DNA of 5,278 nt from Dehalococcoidia bacterium. Lineage in GTDB: Bacteria; Chloroflexota; Dehalococcoidia; UBA3495. The notes beneath the pieces are model-generated. The model worked only from the letters and a program-made list of their open reading frames with translations, was not told the DNA's origin and ran no database searches. Location of the stretch: NCBI GenBank assembly GCA_028822675.1, contig JAPKDE010000182.1:1-5278 (forward strand), written 5' to 3'. A program made the position numbers and the translations under genes. Below, one piece after another: positions 1 through 4,973 of the stretch; positions within the stretch are counted from its first letter, which is position 1; each line of letters starts with the position of its first letter.

Positions 1-360
1 GAATTCGTAACGTGAGGCATAGCTCTAGTAAACTTCAATTATACAAGTAATAAATCCAATGTCAACGTAATGACTCCTGGGTTTTCGCAAACTTCGCCTT
101 TTGGATTTTGGCTTTTTGCCAAAGCAACCATGGGGTTATTTTTTTGCCACCGCCATTACTATCATTTTGGATAACTTATGGTCTATCATCCAATGACTCT
201 ACCTAATTACTCTATAGGTACCTGATTTGGCGAGTGCTGTAGTATTCGTTAATCAGTTTGGAAAGATACATCCTCTGATTCGCTCCGTGCGTAGTCCCTA
301 CGTGATGGAATTAGTAACAGGCACGGGCCAGTGCGATTCAGATTTATAAGTTAGGTTTCA
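1..360. other. Non-coding leader upstream of the MFS gene
   Basis: No gene is supported on either strand here, and the base composition is visibly more AT-rich than the coding part that follows. Two small inverted repeats are visible. One is TTTGGC-TTTTT-GCCAAA (107-123), followed 14 bases later by a run of seven T (138-144). The other is CGTAG-TCC-CTACG (290-302), which G-U pairs could extend. The first could be a weak terminator of a gene lying to the left, but the T-run is too far from the stem for a confident call. A TTATAA-like sequence near 345-350 could be a -10 element for the MFS gene, but no good -35 partner is seen. The window opens with GAATTC, which may be chance or a cloning/fragment edge. 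Confidence 0.5.
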
Positions 361-1710
361 ATGGCAAATTTCAGCCTTAAACCGTCCGACATGCAGATTG
401 CCGGCCGATCCGTCCATTACGCTTGGGTGATAGTGGGTGTGGGCGCGGTCATGCGTTTGTTCAGTTCTTCCTTCCGTTCTTCCTCCAGCATCTTGATCCC
501 CAGGTTAGTTGAATCATTTGGTTGGAGCTTTGGCCAGGTGGGTTTGGGCTTTGCCATCCAGTGGATCGTTTCCGGCATGTTTGGTCCCACTGCGGGCTGG
601 ATGGGTGACCGGTACGGGGTCCGTTGGACCATGAGGCTGGGTGCCGTTTTATTCATAATCGGCATGGTACTCACTGGGTTCATGCAGAACCTGTGGCAGT
701 TCTACTTATTCTTTGGCGTGATTCTCAGCGCTGCCATGGGCATCTTCCAAGTTCCACTAACTGCGGCCGTAACACTCTGGTTCCGGAAGCATTTGGGCGT
801 TGGCATGGGGTTGTTGCAGTCGTCTCAGGGTATTGGCCCATTGATTGCAGTGCCGATCATGCTAGTAATCATCCACTTTTTTGGCGGCGGAATAGACGGC
901 CTGCGCGGGGCTTTCATCATCCCCGGGATATTGGGCGGCGTCATTATTCTTTTCTTGGTCCAGTTCTTCTATAACGAGCCTGCCGAAATTGGCGTGCGAC
1001 CTCTGGGTGCCCCCGAAGACGAGCCTATTAGAGCAGTTCAGACGGGCGAAATCGCTAGAGTCCGTACCAAAGTGTTCCTCAAACAAGCGCAGCGCACCGG
1101 CGCGTTCTGGAACCTAATTGGTATTCATTTCTGGGGTTGTGCCGGACACGCCATAATCCTGGTTTATCTGGCTTCCATGGCTGAATTTGAGGGTGTATCC
1201 AAAGGAGCCGCCGCAACCATATTCGTGACCCTTTCTGTCACCAGCACTCTCACGCGGTTCGCTGTACCGATAATCGCCGACCGCGCGGGAAGCAAACCGG
1301 CCATGGCCGGCTGTTTCTTTTTGCAGGTTGCGCCGATAGTCTTGCTATTCTTTGCCCACGACGCGTGGCAGTTCTACCTCTTTGCGGTTCTGTTTGGCAT
1401 TGGATTTGGTGGCGAGATGAGCGCGTTCCCTATCATTAACCGTCAGTACTACGGCAGCGGCCCCATTGGCACTACCTACGGCTACCAGATGATGGGCGCC
1501 GGAGTTGGTATGGCTACCGGTGCGCTGATTGGTGGGTACTTGCGAGATATCACCGGCAACTTTGACGCCACTATGGGTCTGTCGCTGGTGCTCAGCCTGG
1601 TCGGGGTTATCAGCATTCTGATGCTGCCCACGACTAAGAAAGAGCTACTGCCAGACTGGGAAAACCAACTTCCCGGGGCGACCCACGCCCACTCACACGC
1701 CGGCGATTAA
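361..1710 (+). CDS. MFS transporter, likely 12-TM small-solute carrier
   Basis: This 449-residue protein is an integral inner-membrane carrier of the major facilitator superfamily, which moves small solutes by proton-coupled symport, antiport or uniport. The length and hydrophobic pattern fit two six-helix halves joined by a charged loop at about residues 204-250. The loop between helices 2 and 3 carries the MFS motif A: G79, D83, R84, G86, R88. A degenerate second copy (D307, R308, G310, K312) sits at the equivalent place in the C-terminal half. The general look resembles the oxalate/formate antiporter and monocarboxylate-type branch, but the substrate cannot be assigned. The tail (about 439-449) is rich in His and Ala. 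The start at 361 has only a weak AGG at 353-355, five bases before ATG; the next in-frame ATG (391) has no better site. The gene precedes a cyclic amidohydrolase on the same strand, so transport of that enzyme's substrate or product is a reasonable inference. Confidence 0.9.
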   Translation: MANFSLKPSDMQIAGRSVHYAWVIVGVGAVMRLFSSSFRSSSSILIPRLVESFGWSFGQVGLGFAIQWIVSGMFGPTAGWMGDRYGVRWTMRLGAVLFIIGMVLTGFMQNLWQFYLFFGVILSAAMGIFQVPLTAAVTLWFRKHLGVGMGLLQSSQGIGPLIAVPIMLVIIHFFGGGIDGLRGAFIIPGILGGVIILFLVQFFYNEPAEIGVRPLGAPEDEPIRAVQTGEIARVRTKVFLKQAQRTGAFWNLIGIHFWGCAGHAIILVYLASMAEFEGVSKGAAATIFVTLSVTSTLTRFAVPIIADRAGSKPAMAGCFFLQVAPIVLLFFAHDAWQFYLFAVLFGIGFGGEMSAFPIINRQYYGSGPIGTTYGYQMMGAGVGMATGALIGGYLRDITGNFDATMGLSLVLSLVGVISILMLPTTKKELLPDWENQLPGATHAHSHAGD

Positions 1711-1849
1711 CTCGCCCTTTTCCCATAATTCGCTGTTGCATCTGCGCTAGGTGTCAAACACAGCCGGTGCTGCGCCTCCGCCTATGTGCTAAACTCCGTT
1801 ATCGAGTCTGAGAAGGTTCGAATTACCGGAGATTATGGAGGGTGTACTG
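1711..1849. other. Intergenic spacer between MFS and amidohydrolase genes
   Basis: This spacer of about 139 bases has no clear terminator hairpin and no convincing -35/-10 pair. A TAAACT at 1790-1795 is a possible -10 box with no matching -35. The spacer is long enough for the amidohydrolase to have its own promoter, so co-transcription with the MFS gene is not established. Confidence 0.4.
1837..1841 (+). promoter_or_regulatory. Shine-Dalgarno GGAGG that sets the amidohydrolase start at 1850
   Basis: GGAGG at 1837-1841 lies eight bases before the ATG at 1850. The upstream in-frame ATG at 1835 overlaps this site and has only a GGAG three bases ahead of it (1828-1831), which is too close. The N-terminus starting at 1850 (MLDLVIKGG) also matches the usual start of cyclic amidohydrolases, where a short beta strand opens the protein. 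Confidence 0.75.
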
Positions 1850-3274
1850 ATGCTGGATTTGGTCATTAAGGGCGGACAAGTTGTGACTCCCATGGGAGTC
1901 GGTATGTGGGACATCGCGATTCAAGGCGAGAAAATTGTCGCGGTGGCAGCCCCCGGCGCACTACCCGATGAGGCTGCCCGAGTAATCGACGCCACTGGAA
2001 TGGTGGTTGTCCCTGGCGGAATTGAGCCCCACGCCCATATTTCTGCGCCCATCATGGGCCACGGCGACCTCAAGACTGCCCCTCCCGAAGAAGTCAGCCG
2101 CGCCGCCTTGATCGGCGGTACCACCACGCTGATGGACTTTGCCATCCAATACCCAGGCATTGATATTCCCCAGGCAATTCAAGAACGGACAGAGGTCTGG
2201 CAGGGTAATTCCTACGCCGACTACGCCCACCACCTGATGCTGTTGGGCTCGATTCCACCGGAGATTTTGGGTTCTTTGCACGAGGCGGTGGAAGACGGAC
2301 ACCCAAGCATCAAGATTTTCACCACCAATATCCGGCCCCCAGCCACCACCGGCGAGCCTCGCATGGTGGGCACCGGACACCTCCATGACCTGATGGAAGA
2401 AGTCCAGAAGATGAACGCCATGCTGCTGGTTCACGCTGAAGATGATGACATGGTCCAGCATATGTATCAGAAGCTGGCCCGCGAGGAACGGACCGAGTGG
2501 TACAACATGCACTTGGTCCACAGTGCCGAGTCTGAAGATGTGTCCTTCCGACGAGTGCTTCGCGTTTCTGAATGGACCGGCGCTCCGGTTTACTTCGTTC
2601 ATGTGAGTGCCACCCAAGGTCTGCAGGCTGTTTTGGAGGCCCGCTCCAATGGCCGACCAGTCTACGGCGAAACTCTCCATAACTACTGTTGCTTTGGCGC
2701 TGAGAATTACAAAGAAGAGAACGGCATGAAATACCACACGTATCCTTCTTTGAAATCGGAATCCGACCGCCAATCCCTCTGGGACGGTATTGTGAACAAC
2801 GGTCTCAGCACCATGGCCACTGACGAATACTGCACGTCATGGGAGACGAAGATATCCGGCCGGACGGTTTCGGATGTTACCGGCGGCCATAACGGCGCCG
2901 AAGCCCGTATGGGTGTGACTTTCAGTGAGGGCGTCTCCCGCCGGGGCATGTCCCTGCAGCGGTTCGTGGACGTTTCCTCAGCCAACGCCGCCAAGATCAT
3001 GGGTCTGTATCCCCGTAAGGGCGTACTTGCTCCGGGCAGCGATGCTGATATCACGCTGATTGATACCAATTTCAAGCGCAAGCTGACCATTGACGACTTC
3101 CATATCACTGACTACAGCATCTGGGAAGGTTTCGAGGCTGACGGTTGGCCTGTGACCACTATCCTAAGGGGCAATGTGGTTGTTGATAACCGGGAGTTCA
3201 AAGCCGAGCCCGGCAGTGGCAAGTTCATCCCCCGCAAGATAGACGTAGCAGTAACCGACCGCCCCGTAGCCTAA
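1850..3274 (+). CDS. Hydantoinase/dihydropyrimidinase-type cyclic amidohydrolase
   Basis: This 474-residue enzyme (479 if the ATG at 1835 is used) belongs to the amidohydrolase superfamily branch containing D-hydantoinase, dihydropyrimidinase, allantoinase and dihydroorotase. These cytosolic, usually tetrameric enzymes hydrolyse cyclic amide rings with a binuclear metal centre. All expected ligands are visible, numbered from 1850: H61 and H63 in GGIEPHAH, the lysine expected to be carbamylated (K155 in SIKIFTT), H195 (VHAED), H251 (FVHVS) and D325 (ATDEY). Their spacing matches D-hydantoinase closely. The C-terminal part (PRKGVLAPGSDADITLID, about 390-410) is the usual strand returning to the small beta-sandwich domain. 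The substrate-side loops differ from classical hydantoinases: TDEYCTSW replaces SDHCPF after the metal Asp, an adjacent Cys pair (C280, C281) stands where GETCPQYL is usual, and the loop around 345 reads VTGGHNGAE. The ring substrate is therefore uncertain. It lies between a transporter and a CMD-like gene. Confidence 0.88.
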   Translation: MLDLVIKGGQVVTPMGVGMWDIAIQGEKIVAVAAPGALPDEAARVIDATGMVVVPGGIEPHAHISAPIMGHGDLKTAPPEEVSRAALIGGTTTLMDFAIQYPGIDIPQAIQERTEVWQGNSYADYAHHLMLLGSIPPEILGSLHEAVEDGHPSIKIFTTNIRPPATTGEPRMVGTGHLHDLMEEVQKMNAMLLVHAEDDDMVQHMYQKLAREERTEWYNMHLVHSAESEDVSFRRVLRVSEWTGAPVYFVHVSATQGLQAVLEARSNGRPVYGETLHNYCCFGAENYKEENGMKYHTYPSLKSESDRQSLWDGIVNNGLSTMATDEYCTSWETKISGRTVSDVTGGHNGAEARMGVTFSEGVSRRGMSLQRFVDVSSANAAKIMGLYPRKGVLAPGSDADITLIDTNFKRKLTIDDFHITDYSIWEGFEADGWPVTTILRGNVVVDNREFKAEPGSGKFIPRKIDVAVTDRPVA

Positions 3275-3344
3275 CGGCGCAGCCGTGTTTTCATGGGGCG
3301 TCAGCTCTGATGAACAACGTTTTATCGGTCACGAAATTAGCTGC

Positions 3345-3348
3345 GGAG
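3345..3348 (+). promoter_or_regulatory. Likely Shine-Dalgarno GGAG of the CMD-like gene
   Basis: GGAG at 3345-3348 is ten bases before the ATG at 3359, slightly long but usable. An ATG at 3352 is in another frame and is too close to the GGAG. The protein start MARIKLVP fits the beginning of CMD-family proteins, which supports 3359. Confidence 0.5.
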
Positions 3349-3358
3349 AAGATGAGAG

Positions 3359-3889
3359 ATGGCTCGGATTAAGTTGGTGCCCACGGAGGATTTGCCGCCT
3401 AAAATGCGAGAGATCGCCAAGGGGGCTGAAGCTCACAAGTTAAATCCGGCCATCTTTCAGGCGGCTGGAAACCTACCAGAGGCATACGAGGCTTTCTGGA
3501 ACTTTTACGGTCCTCTAAAACTGCAAGGGTTGCTTGAGCAGCGGCTCAAAGAACTGGTACGACTCAAGATTGCCGACGCGAACGGATGCGCCACTTGAAA
3601 GCTTGGCAGGGCTGTACCGGCGGTGCAGCAGGGGATGACCGAGAAGATGATTGCCAGTCTTGCTGACGTGGAGACTGCTGACATCACTGACCGCGAGAAG
3701 TTGGCGGTTCATTTCGCCCACCGAATGGCCACCGACCACCACAGTATGGATGACGATTTCTTCACCAAGCTTAGAGCCGAGTTTACCGACCCGGAGATAT
3801 TTGAACTGGGAATGATTGCCGGTCAGTTTATCGGCTACGGCCGGCTGATTTCCATCCTGGACCTGGAGAACCCCCACCAACCAGACTAA
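3359..3889 (+). CDS. CMD/AhpD-like selenoprotein, read through in-frame TGA (CxxU)
   Basis: Read continuously, this gene encodes 176 residues of the carboxymuconolactone decarboxylase/AhpD-like fold, an all-helical family that includes gamma-carboxymuconolactone decarboxylase and the peroxidase-linked AhpD thiol reductases. A TGA at 3596-3598 splits it into a 79-codon part and a following part in the same frame. Both halves are family-like: RLKELVRLKIADANGC before, and MTEKMIASLAD, TDREKLAVHFAHRMATDHHS and FELGMIAGQFIGYGRL after. The TGA (residue 80) falls on the second Cys of the CxxC motif, giving C77-A-T-U80. E65 lies 12 residues before C77, matching AhpD E118/C130; R84 stands at the position of AhpD H137. 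This pattern argues for selenocysteine and a redox role rather than a classical decarboxylase. A SECIS-like hairpin follows the TGA. Alternatives are a nonsense mutation or sequencing error of TGC/TGT. A separate restart at GTG 3623 has no ribosome-binding site. No sel genes are visible here. Confidence 0.78.
3596..3598 (+). other. Predicted selenocysteine codon (TGA), residue 80
   Basis: This in-frame TGA sits at the second cysteine position of the CxxC redox motif of a CMD/AhpD-like protein. The frame stays open for 96 further codons with family-typical sequence. Conventional tools would end the gene here and call a second ORF at GTG 3623. Sec insertion would need SelA, SelB, SelC tRNA and SelD from elsewhere in the genome. 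Tryptophan recoding is unlikely because Trp is encoded by TGG in the neighbouring genes and the family position is Cys. Confidence 0.75.
3602..3643 (+). promoter_or_regulatory. Candidate bacterial SECIS hairpin
   Basis: Directly downstream of the TGA, bases 3611-3618 pair with 3622-3629 in eight consecutive pairs (seven Watson-Crick plus one U-G at 3615/3625). They close a GGC loop at 3619-3621. Twenty bases separate the TGA from the loop, and the loop begins with G; both fit the known bacterial SECIS pattern, in which SelB binds a stem-loop inside the coding region just after UGA. A possible lower stem pairs 3602-3606 (CUUGG) with 3639-3643 (CCGAG), separated from the upper stem by an asymmetric internal loop; this part is weaker. 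No bulged U like that of E. coli fdhF is obvious. The pairing was done by eye, without an energy calculation. Confidence 0.65.
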
Positions 3890-3939
3890 GCCGACCAACA
3901 TCAGATTAAACACCAGGCCGACACCAAACCAAAAATTGT

Positions 3940-3945
3940 AGGAGG
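3940..3945 (+). promoter_or_regulatory. Strong Shine-Dalgarno AGGAGG of the VOC gene
   Basis: AGGAGG at 3940-3945 lies seven bases before the ATG at 3953. It is the best ribosome-binding site in the window and fixes the VOC start there. Confidence 0.85.
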
Positions 3946-3952
3946 TGCCGAA

Positions 3953-4411
3953 ATGTCCACAGCTGATAGCCCTACGAATGCAATGCGCGAACGACTCCGT
4001 AGGTTGATCCCTGAGGGTGGCAAAGATGGCCCGACCCTGGGTGTAAACCACATAGCAGTGTTTGCCAAGGACCTAGAAGCGACTGCAAAGTTCTACGAAG
4101 AGATCATGGATATGCCGGTGGTCAGTGTAGCGCCGAACCGGGATGTGGAAGAGTCAACCCACACGAATGTGGCCATTGGCAATGGTATGCGCCTGTCGTT
4201 CTTCGATTTCCCTCACGTGCCGCGCCTGCAGAAGAAAGCCCCTGAGGGAGTGGGTAACGTGATGCACATTGCTCTGCCCATCGCCAGGAACAGCTTTCTA
4301 GATATCAAGGGGCGGTGCGACCAGGCCAAGATCAAGTATCAAGAAGTCGGCGGAGCCATCCATGTCAAAGACCTTAACGGTCTGGCCATAGAGTTAATGC
4401 CATTTGACTAG
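3953..4411 (+). CDS. VOC-fold (glyoxalase/dioxygenase superfamily) metalloprotein
   Basis: This 152-residue protein is a single vicinal-oxygen-chelate domain (glyoxalase I, methylmalonyl-CoA epimerase, ring-cleaving dioxygenase and bleomycin-resistance superfamily), built from two beta-alpha-beta-beta-beta modules that hold a divalent metal. Module 1 starts at GVNHIAVFAKDLEATAKFYE (about 30-49), with H33 as the first likely metal ligand. Module 2 has MHIAL, with H105 as the second ligand. The final KDLNGLAIEL strand supplies E147, the usual last ligand. A hydrophilic N-terminal extension of about 28 residues precedes the fold. The size and H/H/E arrangement fit an isomerase, lyase or dioxygenase-like enzyme, but the reaction cannot be told from the sequence. 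The gene lies 63 bases after the CMD-like gene, possibly in the same transcript. It is the last plus-strand gene before the repeat array and terminator. Confidence 0.85.
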   Translation: MSTADSPTNAMRERLRRLIPEGGKDGPTLGVNHIAVFAKDLEATAKFYEEIMDMPVVSVAPNRDVEESTHTNVAIGNGMRLSFFDFPHVPRLQKKAPEGVGNVMHIALPIARNSFLDIKGRCDQAKIKYQEVGGAIHVKDLNGLAIELMPFD

Positions 4412-4486
4412 GTTCAGTTGACTTGGACTAACGCAGCTATGAAACTCGCGGACTCAGTTTCTGAGAATGAGGTTCGTCCTAGCACC
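4412..4486. other. Spacer after the VOC gene with small hairpin
   Basis: This short non-coding stretch contains the inverted repeat CTCAG-TTT-CTGAG (4453-4465). It is not followed by a T-run, so it is not a standard terminator. A 42-codon frame starting at ATG 4439 has no ribosome-binding site and runs into the repeat, so it is not called as a gene. Confidence 0.4.
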
Positions 4487-4569
4487 TGTCATTCTGAGGA
4501 GTGCCAAAGGCCGACGAAGAATCTACCAATCCCAAGCCTGGCAGACCCCTCGCTTCGCTCAGGGTGACA
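4487..4569. repeat. 83-base palindromic-end element, copy 1
   Basis: The element starts TGTCATTCTGAG and ends CTCAGGGTGACA; these ends are inverted repeats with two mismatches in twelve. The interior holds CCGACGAAGAATCT and CGCTTCGCTCAGGG. It resembles small dispersed REP- or MITE-like elements seen in many bacterial genomes. No transposase is encoded and no target duplication is evident. Confidence 0.75.
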
Positions 4570-4619
4570 TTAGTGCTAGGCAGCTCGGACTACTGCAGAT
4601 GAGACCTGGCACCAAAGCC

Positions 4620-4702
4620 TGTCATTCTGAGGAGCGCCGTAAGCCGACGAAAAATCTGCCAATCCCCAGCCTGGTAGACCCTTCGCTCCGCTCAGGGTGA
4701 CA
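4620..4702. repeat. 83-base palindromic-end element, copy 2
   Basis: This copy has the same length and the same TGTCATTCTGAG / CTCAGGGTGACA ends as copy 1. It is the most diverged of the three, with changes such as GACGAAAAATCT and TTCGCTCCGCTC in the interior while both termini are unchanged. Confidence 0.75.
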
Positions 4703-4752
4703 TTGGGGTTAGGCTGCTCTGACCACGGCAGACGAGATATTGCTCCAAAGCT

Positions 4753-4835
4753 TGTCATTCTGAGGAGTTCCGTAGGCCGACGAAGAACCTGCCAATCCCC
4801 AGCCTGGCAGACCCCTCGCTTCGCTCAGGGTGACA
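4753..4835. repeat. 83-base palindromic-end element, copy 3
   Basis: This copy is 83 bases with conserved termini. It shares the right half (from CCTGGCAGACCCC onward) with copy 1 and the GCCAATCCCCAGCC segment with copy 2, so it is intermediate between the two. Confidence 0.75.
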
Positions 4836-4872
4836 TTGGTGCAAGGCGGCTCAGGAATACAGCAACAACCAG

Positions 4873-4916
4873 AATCTAAAAAGGCGTCCCGTTTAATAGG
4901 GACGCCTTTTTAGATT
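4873..4916. terminator. Perfect bidirectional intrinsic terminator
   Basis: An 18-base arm (4873-4890) is perfectly complementary to 4899-4916 around an 8-base loop (GTTTAATA). The GC core GGCGTCCC/GGGACGCC is flanked by a run of five A on the left and five T on the right. It can therefore end transcription in both directions. Its place between the plus-strand VOC gene and the convergent minus-strand aminotransferase gene fits that role exactly. Confidence 0.93.
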
Positions 4917-4930
4917 GTTTCAATAATCCG

Positions 4931-4970
4931 CTCATCCTGAGCCTGTCGAAGGGCTGCATTGCAGCTCAGG
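4931..4970. repeat. Dispersed-type repeat with CCTGAGCCTGTCGAAGG core
   Basis: The core CCTGAGCCTGTCGAAGG (4936-4952) is a motif I recognise as a common intergenic repeat in diverse bacterial genomes. Here CCTGAGC (4936-4942) is inverted as GCTCAGG (4964-4970), and inside it GCTGC-ATT-GCAGC (4953-4965) can form a small hairpin that competes for part of the outer arm. It is a different repeat family from the 83-base elements and abuts the end of the aminotransferase gene. Confidence 0.6.
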
Positions 4971-4973
4971 GTT

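Larger units (their letters stand above)
4487..4855. repeat. Direct array of 133-base units (three 83-base cores)
   Basis: Three copies of an 83-base core begin at 4487, 4620 and 4753, giving an exact period of 133 bases. They differ from one another at roughly 6 to 10 positions. The two 50-base spacers (4570-4619 and 4703-4752) are also similar, and about 20 bases after the third core (4836-4855) resemble the start of a spacer, so the repeating unit is 133 bases and the last copy is partial. This looks like tandem duplication of a larger unit and not three independent insertions. The array lies between the VOC gene and a terminator, with no credible coding capacity. Confidence 0.9.

Noticed and set aside
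107..144. Intrinsic terminator in the leader
   Set aside because: The stem is only six pairs and the T-run is 14 bases after it, so it was noted as possible but not called.
1835..1849. Upstream ATG at 1835 as the amidohydrolase start
   Set aside because: The GGAGG at 1837-1841 fits the ATG at 1850 with eight-base spacing, whereas the site before 1835 is only three bases away.
1961..2773. Long minus-strand open frame (270 codons) opposite the amidohydrolase
   Set aside because: It is antisense to a gene with all catalytic motifs intact. The translation has no recognisable domain and no ribosome-binding site was found.
3623..3889. Separate small gene starting at GTG 3623
   Set aside because: It is in the same frame as the preceding 79 codons, has no ribosome-binding site, starts in the middle of a family domain, and lies inside the SECIS-like stem. 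It is better explained as the second half of the read-through CMD-like gene.
3515..4051. Minus-strand open frame of 178 codons opposite the CMD-like and VOC genes
   Set aside because: It spans two sense genes and their spacer and shows no family features. It is an antisense shadow, although it is longer than the first half of the interrupted sense gene and could mislead an automatic annotator.
4487..4855. CRISPR array
   Set aside because: The repeats are 83 bases long and diverged, the spacers are homologous to one another, and no cas genes are present.
4467..4879. Several 60-77 codon frames on both strands within the repeat array
   Set aside because: They are translations of the 83-base repeats, with repeated peptide blocks such as RSAKGRRR and TPRFAQGD. 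They have no start signals.
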